Origin: Hymenobacter sublimis
GTDB lineage: Bacteria; Bacteroidota; Bacteroidia; Cytophagales; Hymenobacteraceae
NCBI RefSeq assembly: GCF_023101345.1
Contig: NZ_CP095848.1
Span: 495,501 to 559,500, forward strand
Reading direction: 5' to 3'
Length of the DNA: 64,000 nucleotides
Positions within the stretch are counted from its first letter, which is position 1. Every line of letters starts with the position of its first letter. The position numbers and the translations under genes are program-made. Below are positions 16,740 through 25,112 of the stretch, in pieces. The notes under the pieces were generated by a model. That model did no database searches, was not told where the DNA came from, and saw only the letters and a list, made by a program, of their open reading frames with translations.

Positions 16740-17948
16740 TTACAGCAAGGCTGTAGACCAGAGGTAGGCTAGCCAGGTAACGAACAGCGCCCCCACAATT
16801 CCCTTTTGCAGGTTTTCTTCCGGAAAAAACAACCCCGCCACCAATCCGGCCAGCCCTAGCCCTACTAGCACCACGGTGGCTGCCACGGCCCACCCACGGG
16901 CTTTGCGGGTGCTGTAGGGCCGCAGGGCTACCGTAACCGGAAATAAGGCCGCCAGCAAGCTGCCGCCTAACACGCCTACCCCCGCCAGGTGAGCGAAAGT
17001 TGCCGCAGTCAGCAGGAGGGTAGCGGCTAGCAGAACGCCGGCAAAAACCAGGGCCTGCCGCCGCTGGGCTGCTGAAAGAGCATGCCGACCGTAGGGGTTC
17101 AGCAGCAGCAAGCCGTTGAACATGGGGTCAGAAAACCAGCTCATAAACACCAGAGGCAGGTAAATGGGTAATAGCACGGGTACGAACCGCACCAGCACGT
17201 ACAGCCCAATGAAGAGCAGGCGCCGGGTGGCCCCGCCCAGCTTTTCCGTCCAGACGGTAAAGCGCAGAAAGGCGCGGTACAGCCAGTACTGAGCCTTCAA
17301 TGATTCTACCAGTCCTTCGCGAGCGTAGTTGGAGGTAGGCTGTCGGCGCAGGGCGTCGCGGAAGTGGTGGAGGGCCTGCTGGTGCCGGCCGGCTTCCAGG
17401 GCCACCCAGCCGGCGTCGGCGTGGGTGCCGGCATCGTCGGGGTCGTGGCGCAGGGCGGTTTCCAGCGAATCGGCCGCATCCTGGGCGCGCCCGAGGCGAG
17501 CCAGGCAACGGCCCCGCAGCCCCAGGCAATCAACATGCTCGGGGTCGTAGGCCAGGCCTAGCTCGGCGGAGCGCAGGGCGCCTTCCCACTGGCCGCGCTG
17601 AAACCGGATCAGGCCCAGGGTGTGGTGGTAATTTGGGTCGGTTGGGTCGAGGGCCAGGGCTTGCTCAATGGCCGTCAGCGCTTCCGGTAGGCGCTGCTGG
17701 CGCTGGTGAGCCAAACTCAGCAGGTAGTAGGCAAAGTCGAACTCGGGAGCCAGGCCAATGGCTGTTTCAATGTGTTCTTGCCCCTCCGGCAGTCGTCCCA
17801 AATCCAGCAAGGCCATGCCGAGCCAAGCGTGGGCCAGGGCATCATTGGGCTCCTGGTGCAGAATGCGGCGCAGCTCCTGCTCAGCCTGGGCCGCCCGGCC
17901 CTGGCGCAGTAGCAGTAAAATCCGGTCGGGCCAGTTGGCTTGTTCCAT
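16740..17948 (-). CDS. TPR protein with C-terminal multi-span membrane domain (third gene of TPR/AAA+ operon)
   Basis: 402 residues from an ATG at 17948. Residues 5-180 form about five tetratricopeptide repeats (for example HAWLGMALLDLGRLPEG and NYHHTLGLIRFQRGQWEGAL). Then comes a linker KAQYWLYRAFLRFTVWTEKL, after which some five or six hydrophobic helices run to the C-terminus. TPRs are protein-binding scaffolds, here presumably on the cytoplasmic face. The linker resembles KESFWLKRQLLRLDAWSE in the preceding gene, so the two are diverged paralogues. It starts 42 bases after that gene's stop. Function is unknown; the context suggests a membrane platform for the AAA+ ATPase encoded upstream. 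Confidence 0.88.
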   Translation of the reverse strand: MEQANWPDRILLLLRQGRAAQAEQELRRILHQEPNDALAHAWLGMALLDLGRLPEGQEHIETAIGLAPEFDFAYYLLSLAHQRQQRLPEALTAIEQALALDPTDPNYHHTLGLIRFQRGQWEGALRSAELGLAYDPEHVDCLGLRGRCLARLGRAQDAADSLETALRHDPDDAGTHADAGWVALEAGRHQQALHHFRDALRRQPTSNYAREGLVESLKAQYWLYRAFLRFTVWTEKLGGATRRLLFIGLYVLVRFVPVLLPIYLPLVFMSWFSDPMFNGLLLLNPYGRHALSAAQRRQALVFAGVLLAATLLLTAATFAHLAGVGVLGGSLLAALFPVTVALRPYSTRKARGWAVAATVVLVGLGLAGLVAGLFFPEENLQKGIVGALFVTWLAYLWSTALL

Positions 17949-17990
17949 GGAAAGAGTAGGGAGCGTCGGGAGTAATAAAAATGAGAAACG

Positions 17991-19196
17991 TTATTTGGGT
18001 AGAGAGGAAGAAGCTTTTCTCCGCTGGCGGAGCACGTTGACGCCTACGCTAACGGCCAGCAGTCCCAGCAGAACCAGGATAACCTCATCCGATACGGTAT
18101 TAAGCCACAGCCGTAATGCCACAATCAGCCCTAGCCCAAGTAGTCCTACTCCCACCTCCACAGCCACCCGGCCAATAGTTGCCTGGCGCGAGTGCTGCCG
18201 CAGCCGCTGTACGTCAGGATGCAGACGCCACTGCAGGGTGGCATAAAGCATAACCAGGAGCAAGGGCAGGCAAAACAGGGCCATCAGCGGTACCATGACC
18301 AGATACAGCTGCAGAAACGCGCGCAGCTGGCCCTTTTTCAGATCCTGCTGCACCGCTTCCGACCACGCATCAAGGCGCAGCAGCTGCCGTTTCAGCCAAA
18401 AGCTTTCCTTCGCCAGTTGCTCCAAGCCGTGGTGGGCAGCTGGCTCATGGGGCGCAAGCCGCCATAACTCCAGAAAATACCGGCGCGCTTCATCCGGCTT
18501 CCGCTGCCGCTGAGCTTCCTGGCCTAGTTGTGCTAGTAGCGGCAGTAGCTTCCGCTGAGTGCGTTCATTGGTAGGATTCAAGCGAATGGCTTCGCGAAAA
18601 TGGCCCTCTGCTACCTTTAATTGGTGGGTCCGAAGCGCTTCCTCGCCGAGCTGTGCGTGAGCTACTGCTAGGTTAGGATGCCAGCGCACTAGCTGCTGTA
18701 ACGTAACAACGGCTAATTCATAACGACCCAGGTCTTTGAGCGCCCGGATGCGTTGGTAGAGGCATTCAACGTGGCCCGGATCTAGGAATAAGCCTTGGGC
18801 AGTTGTTTCAAGCGCCGCTTCTGGGTGCTGCCTTGCATTCAGAATAACTGCCTTGTACCCTAAATAGGTGGCATTGCGGGCATTAAGTCGCAGTGCTTCC
18901 TCAATAGCCCGCAAGGCTTCGAATGGTTGCTCGTTACGCAGCAACCAGACGCTGTGGAAGTAATGCGCGTCGGGTTGTTGCGGGTCAAGCGCAATAGCCT
19001 CCCGAATAGCGGCCAGGGCCTCCGCGTTGCGGTTACGCTGGTTGAGTAGCACTAGGCCCAACAACTCATGCGCGGCAGCTTCCTGGGGGTTGATGGCCAG
19101 CCGGTGCCGCAAGAGTTGCTCCGCTTGCTCCGGCCGGCGCACGGCTAGTAGGTGCTGTACGGTTTCCTGCCACCGGGTATGCTCGGCGTGCTTCAT
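17991..19196 (-). CDS. TPR protein with three C-terminal transmembrane helices (second gene of TPR/AAA+ operon)
   Basis: 401 residues from an ATG at 19196. Residues 10-270 hold roughly seven TPR units, for example EAAAHELLGLVLLNQRNRN and AHAQLGEEALRTHQLKVAEG. The linker motif KESFWLKRQLLRLDAWSEAV follows at about 280. Three hydrophobic helices lie between about 300 and 390 (VMVPLMALFCLPLLLVML; VGVGLLGLGLIVALRLWL; VILVLLGLLAVSVGVNVL), and the tail is basic. It begins 18 bases after the AAA+ gene stop, so they are almost certainly co-transcribed. No enzyme motif is present. I do not know a named family for this architecture. Confidence 0.88.
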   Translation of the reverse strand: MKHAEHTRWQETVQHLLAVRRPEQAEQLLRHRLAINPQEAAAHELLGLVLLNQRNRNAEALAAIREAIALDPQQPDAHYFHSVWLLRNEQPFEALRAIEEALRLNARNATYLGYKAVILNARQHPEAALETTAQGLFLDPGHVECLYQRIRALKDLGRYELAVVTLQQLVRWHPNLAVAHAQLGEEALRTHQLKVAEGHFREAIRLNPTNERTQRKLLPLLAQLGQEAQRQRKPDEARRYFLELWRLAPHEPAAHHGLEQLAKESFWLKRQLLRLDAWSEAVQQDLKKGQLRAFLQLYLVMVPLMALFCLPLLLVMLYATLQWRLHPDVQRLRQHSRQATIGRVAVEVGVGLLGLGLIVALRLWLNTVSDEVILVLLGLLAVSVGVNVLRQRRKASSSLPK

Positions 19197-19214
19197 GGCT
19201 TTCTGGTCCTGCAG

Positions 19215-20615
19215 CTATGCCGAGGGCTTTTTGATGCCCAAATACACCAGAATGTCGTCATAGATGCCACCTTCGTTGGAGTACAGCGCGTAGTTTTTGG
19301 CCGTGGCAAACCACTCGCGGGTGCTGGGCTTCACTTTGCCGGCTGCCTCAGCTAAGGTTGCGTGCTCGAGGGGTAGGGGCTTGCCGGCCTTCATCGATTC
19401 GCGCAGGCGGGTTTCAATGGCTACGTCTACTACGGCCTGCAAGTCGGCGCCGGAAAAGCCAGCGGTTTGGCCGGCCAGCTTGCGCAGGTTTACGGATGGC
19501 GCTACCGGCTTACCCTGCAACAATACGCCCAGCACAGCCTCGCGGGCCGCCTCATCGGGGGGCGTAACCAGCAGAATCCGGTCGAAGCGGCCGGGGCGGC
19601 GGAAGGCAGAATCGAGGTGCCAGGGGGCGTTGGTAGCGGCCAGAATCAGGACGCCCTCATTGGAGCGGGTAGCCCCGTCCAGCTCCGAAAGAAACTGGTT
19701 GATGACGGTGCGGCCCGCACTCTGGCGCAAATCGTGGCGGTTGGCGGCTAGGGCGTCCACTTCGTCGAAAAACAGCACGCACGGCGCTTGCAAGCGGGCC
19801 TGCTCGAATAGCTGGTGCAGGTTTCGCTCACTATTGCCCAGCCACATATCCAGAATGTCGTTGATACCGACGTGGATAAAGCTGGCCTGCACCTCGCCGG
19901 CCGTGGCCCTTGCCAGGTAGGTTTTGCCGCAGCCGGGCGGGCCGTACAGGAGCATGCCGCCACCGGCCGCCTTGCCGTAGGCTTTGTACAGTTCGGGAAA
20001 CTGCAGCGGATGAATGATTTTCAGCCGGATTTCCTCCTTGATGCTTTCCATACCGCCCACGTCGGCAAACGTAATTTTGGGCCGCTCCAGTCCGCTGAAC
20101 AGGGTGTGCTCAATGGCACTGAAGTCGTCGTCTTCAGGGGTAGTACTGCCCAGGCCGCCCGGAAAAGTAGCGGGTGCACCGCCGTGGGCCGGCTGCGCCG
20201 TTTGGCCCCCCCGCAAGCGGCTGGCTAGCTCGGCGTCTTCCAGGGTGGGGTTGTAGGTAAGGGCGGTAGCGTAGGCCTCGCGGGCAGCCGGCAGCTGGTC
20301 GGCGGCTAGTAGCAGGCGGGCGTGGAGTAGGTGGGCTCGGGCGTGCTCCGGGTGGGTGCCCAACAGCTCCTCTACTACCACAAAGGCGGCCGAGGATTTG
20401 CCTAGCTCGGCGTATGCTTCGGCCAAACCCAACTGCAACTCGGCGTCGTTGGGGGCTTGGCGCAGGCCGGTGCGGTATAGTTCTTCGGCCTCGGCAAAGC
20501 GCCCGGCCTGGGTGAGCAGGCTGGCCACGTGCTTGCGCAAGGGGAGGTTATCGGGCGAGAAGGATAGGGCTTCCAGTAGCGGTTGAATAGCGGACGAGTT
20601 GGGGGTAGCGGACAT
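19215..20615 (-). CDS. TPR-AAA+ ATPase (first gene of operon), Vps4/Msp1-like pore loop
   Basis: 466 residues from the ATG at 20615; an in-frame TTG six bases upstream is less likely. Residues 1-130 are TPR-like helices. A Gly/Ala/Pro linker leads to one classical AAA domain. Walker A is GPPGCGKT at about 225-232. The pore loop is NDILDMWLGNSE (Trp about 258). Walker B is VLFFDEVDAL at about 280, sensor 1 is AATNAPW, and paired arginine fingers lie in FRRPGRFDR at about 339-346. The Trp-hydrophobic-Gly pore loop is the form used by Vps4, spastin, Msp1 and the p97 D2 ring to pull polypeptides. There is no protease domain. Downstream genes encode two membrane-anchored TPR proteins, suggesting membrane-linked remodelling or extraction; the substrate is unknown. 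Confidence 0.92.
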   Translation of the reverse strand: MSATPNSSAIQPLLEALSFSPDNLPLRKHVASLLTQAGRFAEAEELYRTGLRQAPNDAELQLGLAEAYAELGKSSAAFVVVEELLGTHPEHARAHLLHARLLLAADQLPAAREAYATALTYNPTLEDAELASRLRGGQTAQPAHGGAPATFPGGLGSTTPEDDDFSAIEHTLFSGLERPKITFADVGGMESIKEEIRLKIIHPLQFPELYKAYGKAAGGGMLLYGPPGCGKTYLARATAGEVQASFIHVGINDILDMWLGNSERNLHQLFEQARLQAPCVLFFDEVDALAANRHDLRQSAGRTVINQFLSELDGATRSNEGVLILAATNAPWHLDSAFRRPGRFDRILLVTPPDEAAREAVLGVLLQGKPVAPSVNLRKLAGQTAGFSGADLQAVVDVAIETRLRESMKAGKPLPLEHATLAEAAGKVKPSTREWFATAKNYALYSNEGGIYDDILVYLGIKKPSA

Positions 20616-20707
20616 ATGCAAGCGAAGTAGACGGTAGCTGCAAGCTACGCAGATTTACCGCGCGTAGCAGACGTATAGGCCTTGATTCTTGCCGAAAATC
20701 CGCAGTG

Positions 20708-21508
20708 TTACCCACCCATTTTGCTTAGTACAAACGATACCAAAAAGCCGAGTACGGTGATAAGGCCCGTGAAATTGTGGGCTACCTCAAACGCTTCCGG
20801 AATCATGGTGTCGGCAATCATGGCCAGTACTGCCCCCGCCGACACGGCCGTGGTAGCGGCCACTACCTCCGCCGAAAAACCGCTGAACAGGGAGTAGCCC
20901 GCCAGGGAAGCCAGGCCCGAAATAAGGGCAATGCTGGCCCAAAGGCCCAGCACGTAGGTGGGCGTGCGGCCGGCCTTACGCATGCCGGCGGCGCTGCTCA
21001 GGCCCTCAGGTAAGTTGCTCATAAAAATGGCTACCACCGCCGCCACACTCACGCCGCCTCCGGCCAGCATGCTCAGGCCAATGACAATGCTTTCCGGTAT
21101 GCCATCGAGCAGGGCCCCGATGGCTAGGGCCATGCCGTTATCGTCGCCGGCGCTGCTGGCTTCCTTTTGGCCCTGTTGCACGGCGGCCCGCTCCTGACTC
21201 TGGTGCTCACCGGAGCGCTTGCGGTGTTTGGCTCCGTGGCGGGCCAGCAGCCAATTGGCCAGCGTGTACACCGCTGCGCCGCCCACAAAGCCGATGGCCG
21301 TGGAGTCGAAGCCGCCTTTTTCGTACGCCTCCGCCATCAACTCGAAGGAGAGCGTAGAAATCAGGACGCCGCTGCCAAAGGCCATAACGGCGGCAATCAG
21401 GCGTTGCGGAACGTGGGCAAAGTAGCCTACGGCGGCACCCAGCAGCAGGGCGGAGCCCGATACCAGCCCCCAAAAGCCAGCTACGGCCCAGGTAGGAAAA
21501 TGCATCAT
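20708..21508 (-). CDS. ZIP-family metal transporter
   Basis: 266 residues with about eight hydrophobic helices and a variable charged loop around residues 90-120 (His/Lys/Glu rich), the ZIP layout. Metal-site motifs are DGIPESIVIGLSML and FMSNLPEGLSSAAGM, matching the family's TM4/TM5 signatures. ZIP proteins carry zinc or other divalent ions into the cytoplasm; specificity cannot be told here. Two ATG codons at 21508 and 21505 are both usable. No metal-responsive regulator gene lies nearby. Confidence 0.9.
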   Translation of the reverse strand: MMHFPTWAVAGFWGLVSGSALLLGAAVGYFAHVPQRLIAAVMAFGSGVLISTLSFELMAEAYEKGGFDSTAIGFVGGAAVYTLANWLLARHGAKHRKRSGEHQSQERAAVQQGQKEASSAGDDNGMALAIGALLDGIPESIVIGLSMLAGGGVSVAAVVAIFMSNLPEGLSSAAGMRKAGRTPTYVLGLWASIALISGLASLAGYSLFSGFSAEVVAATTAVSAGAVLAMIADTMIPEAFEVAHNFTGLITVLGFLVSFVLSKMGG

Positions 21509-21614
21509 ATTGAAGTAAAGAAAAGAGCTGAAGCAGTCGGCGCTAATGCAACGCTAGGGCTAAACTGCCCAACGCAACCTCCCTGTTGAAGGATGTGCTT
21601 GCTACCTCTCCGGG

Positions 21615-21893
21615 CTACTCCTTCGTAACCCGAAACCGCTCCAGCACCATGTGGAATGCCTGGGGTGAAAGGCCACCTACGTCTACTTTTTTGAAAGGCG
21701 CCGCGTGCCCATTCAGCAGCGTTAGGCTGGATTTTGCTACCCCAAACACCTCGGCCAGGTAGCTGAGCAGGTAAGCATTGGCCTTGCCATCTTGGGCGGG
21801 CGCGTTCAGCCGGACCGTTACGCTGCCGTCGGGGGCTAGTTCCAGCTGATTGCGTCGGCCACTGGGCTTGGCTTTCAGGTGAAGAACGGGCAC
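21615..21893 (-). CDS. DUF167 / YggU-family protein
   Basis: 92 residues with the family pattern: VTVRLNAPAQDGKANAYLLSYLAEVFGV followed by SSLTLLNGHAAPFKKVDV. The start is a GTG at 21893, three bases after the stop of the next upstream gene on this strand, so translation is probably coupled. YggU-type proteins are small cytoplasmic alpha/beta proteins of unknown role. Confidence 0.9.
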   Translation of the reverse strand: MPVLHLKAKPSGRRNQLELAPDGSVTVRLNAPAQDGKANAYLLSYLAEVFGVAKSSLTLLNGHAAPFKKVDVGGLSPQAFHMVLERFRVTKE

Positions 21894-21896
21894 GGC

Positions 21897-22097
21897 TTAG
21901 GCGGGGTCGTTGTAGGCATCGTACACATTCCAGGCCCAGAGGGCTACGGGCACAATAATCGTCCAGCCTAGTAAAAAGCCAATGGCTCCGCCCACAATCC
22001 AAATCACAATGGCTTTCAGAATTTGGCCTTTCACTAATTGGCCCAGGCCGGGAAAGAAGGCGGAAAGCAAAGCGGGCAAACCGTACGTCATTTTCAT
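21897..22097 (-). CDS. Small TM2-like membrane protein
   Basis: 66 residues from the ATG at 22097 (MKMTYGLPALLSAFFPGLGQLVKGQ). There are two hydrophobic stretches, AIVIWIVGGAIGFLLGW and IIVPVALWAWNVYDAYND. FFPGLGQ-KGQ followed by a two-helix hairpin and a WNVYDAY end resembles the TM2 / DUF5683-type small membrane proteins common in Bacteroidota. A longer frame extends upstream but has no coding features. It immediately precedes the DUF167 gene. Confidence 0.75.
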   Translation of the reverse strand: MKMTYGLPALLSAFFPGLGQLVKGQILKAIVIWIVGGAIGFLLGWTIIVPVALWAWNVYDAYNDPA

Positions 22098-22192
22098 AGC
22101 AAAGCAATAAGGGTAGGCCGGTAAGATGGCAAAAAAGCAGCTAGCAGAGCGGCTACCTTCAGCCCTGCCAAAACGGTTATTCAGCCCCTGTG

Positions 22193-22933
22193 TTACTCCG
22201 CTACTTTTCCCACGCGGGCTTGCCCGAAGGGGCACCGCGCCAGTACCACGCACCGCCCGCAGGCTGGGGTGTGAAAGTAGCAGCACTTCTGCCCGTGAAA
22301 CATCAGGGCCTCGTGGTGGTCGTATACCTGCTGGGCATCCCAGCCAAGCGGCAATAAATCCTCCAGCAAGGCATGGGCGGCAGCCTCGCCTACCTTTGGA
22401 CCAATCAACCCCAAACGCTGAGCTACCCGGTGGTGGTGGCTGTCGACGGGCATGGCGGGGCGGCGTAGGGTGCTGAACAGCAGCACAGCGGCGCTGGTTT
22501 TGCGGCCGACCCCCGGCAACTGCTCCAGCCAGGCCCGGGCTTCCGGAATTGGCATTTCAGCCAGGAACTGCAGGTCGCAGGGGCCACCGCAGCGCTGGCT
22601 TACCTCCTGCAACACTTGTTGCAGGCGCGGGGCCTTCTGCTCGGGCCAGGTACACGGGCTGATGGCAGCTTCCACCTCGGCGGTAGGGGCCTCGCGCACT
22701 TGGTCCCACGTCGGGAAGCGGGCCCGCAGCTGCTGGTAGGCGCGGTGCGAGTCTTGGTTACGGGTGCGGTGGGAAAGCATGGAGCTAATAAGCTCACTGA
22801 GCGGATCTTTGGAGCTGAAGAACGGGAAAGGAGCCCCGTATTCAGCGCAGAGGCGTTCGTGCGCCCACAACGCCAGCTCCCGGCGGGCAGCCAGGCTAGG
22901 GTCGGGAGCGGGAGGTAGGAGGGAAGCAGTCAC
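22193..22933 (-). CDS. nth: Endonuclease III-like DNA glycosylase/AP lyase
   Basis: The proposed GTG start at 22933 gives 246 residues. A longer frame from a TTG at 23032 would run through the terminator of the upstream gene and is rejected. The helix-hairpin-helix LPGVGRKTSAAVLL carries the catalytic Lys, and the Asp is in VDSHHHRVAQRLGL. The C-terminus has the full [4Fe-4S] pattern C-X6-C-X2-C-X5-C (CYFHTPACGRCVVLARC). The enzyme removes oxidised pyrimidines and nicks abasic sites. His replaces the usual Thr or Val around VDTHVxR, and the N-terminus is slightly extended; otherwise it is a standard member. Confidence 0.9.
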   Translation of the reverse strand: MTASLLPPAPDPSLAARRELALWAHERLCAEYGAPFPFFSSKDPLSELISSMLSHRTRNQDSHRAYQQLRARFPTWDQVREAPTAEVEAAISPCTWPEQKAPRLQQVLQEVSQRCGGPCDLQFLAEMPIPEARAWLEQLPGVGRKTSAAVLLFSTLRRPAMPVDSHHHRVAQRLGLIGPKVGEAAAHALLEDLLPLGWDAQQVYDHHEALMFHGQKCCYFHTPACGRCVVLARCPFGQARVGKVAE

Positions 22934-22982
22934 GCTTACGCCTACGCAACTTGCCGCTGCCGAGGTTAAGTTGGCCCACAAA

Positions 22983-23011
22983 AAAGCCCCGACCAGACCG
23001 GTCAGGGCTTT
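22983..23011 (-). terminator. Intrinsic terminator after the 23.0-24.0 kb gene
   Basis: On the minus strand AAAGCCC-T-GACC pairs with GGTC-G-GGGCTTT (one opposed base each side) and is followed by TTTTTTG. It lies just beyond the stop codon at 23036. Confidence 0.85.
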
Positions 23012-23035
23012 GTATAAGAGCAGCCAAGCCAATGG

Positions 23036-23989
23036 CTATTGCCCGCGGTTGTAGAGCAGAATGGCCTGCTTGATGTTGTTCTGCTGCTTACCGCCAATAA
23101 CCAGCGGCACAATGGCCAGGGGAATAGCGGCGTACATCAGGGGCGAGACGGAAAAGCTATTGTTACCACTGAAGCTGGACAGCACCCCGGCCAGCAGCAG
23201 GCCTCCGGCACCCACGTAGCTCAGGGTAGTAAAGGTTTGGTAGCGGCGGGCATTAGCCAGGAGCTGCTGGGCCCCGGGGCTGTCCGTGGTGGCCAGTTGC
23301 AAGTTACGGATGCTCAGGTCCTCGATGGGGCCATTGTCCTTGCTGAAATACTCCTGGCGCACCGTGCGGTAGCCGCCATACCCCCCGTAGCCCCCGTACG
23401 GATTGCCGTACCCATACCGGCCGTAGCCGAAGGGGCTGTAGCCGTAGGGGTTGTTCACGTACTGCTGATTGGTGATGGAGTACAGGCTGATGCGGCCTAC
23501 CCGGTCGCGGCGCAGGGTACTTTCGCGCTTGGAGCGGCCCGGCAGGGTAGTGCGCACATAAAAGCCGGTTTCGTCTTCGTAGTACCGCACGTCGTTTAGC
23601 TCGAAGCGCTGCTGCCCATCTACCAGCACAAAGGTGCGGCCCAGCAGGGGCTGCTTCAGCTCCACATCGTAGCCGCGCACTACCTGGCCGCTTTTCAGGC
23701 CCACGGCATAACGGGTGGTGTTGGCGGGTGGCAGCTGGGCTTGCGCCGGCCGCCGTCGGGCTGAGTCAGGGACGGTAGGCGGGGCGGCCAGGGCCCGGGG
23801 CGCGCGCCGGGTAGTATCGGCAGGGCTGGCAGGTACTACCGCGGCCGGGGCGGGGGGTGCAGTAGGAGCGGGCGCCGGTGTGGGAGCAGGTGCGCCGGGC
23901 AGGGTGTTTAGCTCCCGCGGCGTTTGTTGGGCCAGACTGGGAGCGGCTACCGCGCAAAGTAGGAAGAGGGAGAGAGAACGAATCAGCAT
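23036..23989 (-). CDS. Hypothetical exported protein with Pro/Ala and Tyr/Gly-rich segments
   Basis: 317 residues. Signal peptide at 1-20 (LFLLCAVAAPSLA). A Pro/Ala/Thr-rich stretch covers about 25-80. A beta-rich region follows (TRYAVGLKSGQVVRGYDVELKQ) that looks like a small surface-binding or SH3-like domain. A Tyr/Gly-rich segment (YGYSPFGYGRYGYGNPY and onwards) lies near 190-215. Two hydrophobic stretches lie in the last 70 residues. No family is recognised. The Tyr/Gly segment resembles low-complexity adhesive or flexible linkers, but that is only a resemblance. Probably envelope located. Confidence 0.75.
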   Translation of the reverse strand: MLIRSLSLFLLCAVAAPSLAQQTPRELNTLPGAPAPTPAPAPTAPPAPAAVVPASPADTTRRAPRALAAPPTVPDSARRRPAQAQLPPANTTRYAVGLKSGQVVRGYDVELKQPLLGRTFVLVDGQQRFELNDVRYYEDETGFYVRTTLPGRSKRESTLRRDRVGRISLYSITNQQYVNNPYGYSPFGYGRYGYGNPYGGYGGYGGYRTVRQEYFSKDNGPIEDLSIRNLQLATTDSPGAQQLLANARRYQTFTTLSYVGAGGLLLAGVLSSFSGNNSFSVSPLMYAAIPLAIVPLVIGGKQQNNIKQAILLYNRGQ

Positions 23990-24250
23990 ATAAGCTAGTA
24001 AAGCAGAGTGGTCGGGAAGAGCAGTTTTTGGGCGTGAGCAGGCCGTGAAAGGTCCTTCTCGCGCCGGCTAGTGCCCGGATTTGCCAACAGGGGAAACCCC
24101 CTGAAGGTGCCCGGCCTGCTAAGCAAACGAAATAATCCGTTTCGCCCGTATGTTCGGCTCTGGGCTGCCACAGGAGGGAGAAATTCTTGCGCTACTACTG
24201 TTGATTCCGCCCGCTTATTTTTGGTTGCACGCCCCCAAGCAACCACTACG

Positions 24251-24652
24251 CTACCGCGCCTTAAGCAACCAGGCGCGGGCCGTTTCCAGGTTGCCGAAAT
24301 ATTCCACCGTTAGGGTGTTTTCCTCGGCCAGTGGGGCCAGGATGTTCTGCACGGAAATCTGGTTAAACATGTCCGCGGAAAGCACTACGGCCACCAGCCG
24401 ATACCCCAGCGCCCGGGCCCGTGGCAGAAAGCTGTCGGCAATCCAGCGCTGGTCGGCGGGCGGAATGACGCGCATGAGCCGGGTATCGGCCAGCACCTTC
24501 CCGACCCCGTGCTGCTGGAGTAGCCGGAGCGTGGCCTCGTGCGCTTCCCGCAGGGGCTCCCCCGCCACAAAGCCCTTCCAGGTCTGGACCAGCATGGGAC
24601 CGGCCGGATCAAAATAGATGTGGCAGTAAGGATTCTCAAAAGCCAGTTCCAT
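24251..24652 (-). CDS. STAS/SpoIIAA-like domain protein
   Basis: 133 residues from the ATG at 24652 (MELAFENPYCHIYFDP). The strand/helix pattern, with WKGFVAGEPLREAHEATLRLLQQHG, VGKVLADTRLMRVI and YRLVAVVLSADMFNQISVQNIL, matches the SpoIIAA-like STAS proteins that are multicopy in Hymenobacter-type genomes. These lack a clear phosphorylatable Ser; their roles are unknown, though regulatory protein binding is presumed. It lies 29 bases downstream of the response regulator on the same strand, so it may be part of that signalling unit. Confidence 0.8.
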   Translation of the reverse strand: MELAFENPYCHIYFDPAGPMLVQTWKGFVAGEPLREAHEATLRLLQQHGVGKVLADTRLMRVIPPADQRWIADSFLPRARALGYRLVAVVLSADMFNQISVQNILAPLAEENTLTVEYFGNLETARAWLLKAR

Positions 24653-24681
24653 GCGCAAGCTCAGGGGGTAGTAAAAGAAAG

Positions 24682-25092
24682 CTAACGCAAAAGCTTCTCC
24701 AGCAGATTCATGCTGTCTACCATATCCGGGCTGGTTTCAAAGTCCAGGGGCTTGAGAATGTAGCCGCGCACGCCCAAATGCTGGACATTCAGCCGGTCGA
24801 CGTCCATGCCCGAGGTGGTTGTGACGAACACGGGAATTGCGCGTAGCTCGGGGAAATTCTGGATTTCGGCCAGAAACTCGTGGCCGTTCATCTTAGGCAT
24901 GTTCAAATCCAGCAGAATCACTTCGGGCAGCGGCCGAATGGGCTCCACACCATTCGTGCCCAGCAGCAAATCCAGCGCCTCTAGCCCATTAAAGGCCGTG
25001 TAGAGCTTGTGCGGCACACTGAATTTCTCGAAGGCCTTCTGGGCCGTCATGGTATCGAAAAAGTCGTCTTCAACGAGCAGTACAGAACGCAT
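24682..25092 (-). CDS. Single-domain response regulator
   Basis: 136 residues from the ATG at 25092 (MRSVLLVEDDFFDTMTAQKAFE). It is a receiver domain only, of the Rcp1 type. The acidic pocket is EDD at 8-10; the phosphorylated Asp is in EVILLDLNMPKMNGHEFL (about 63). The switch Thr is in VFVTTTSGMD, and the Lys is in GYILKPLDFE. There is no output domain, so it acts by protein contact. The upstream gene on the same strand is a histidine kinase, its likely partner, but an extended palindromic repeat sits between them. Confidence 0.92.
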   Translation of the reverse strand: MRSVLLVEDDFFDTMTAQKAFEKFSVPHKLYTAFNGLEALDLLLGTNGVEPIRPLPEVILLDLNMPKMNGHEFLAEIQNFPELRAIPVFVTTTSGMDVDRLNVQHLGVRGYILKPLDFETSPDMVDSMNLLEKLLR

Positions 25093-25112
25093 AAGGAAGG
25101 TAATGGTAAGAC

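Noticed and set aside
22934-23032. Longer endonuclease III starting at a TTG
   Set aside because: The extension reads through the upstream gene's terminator hairpin and adds no conserved residues.
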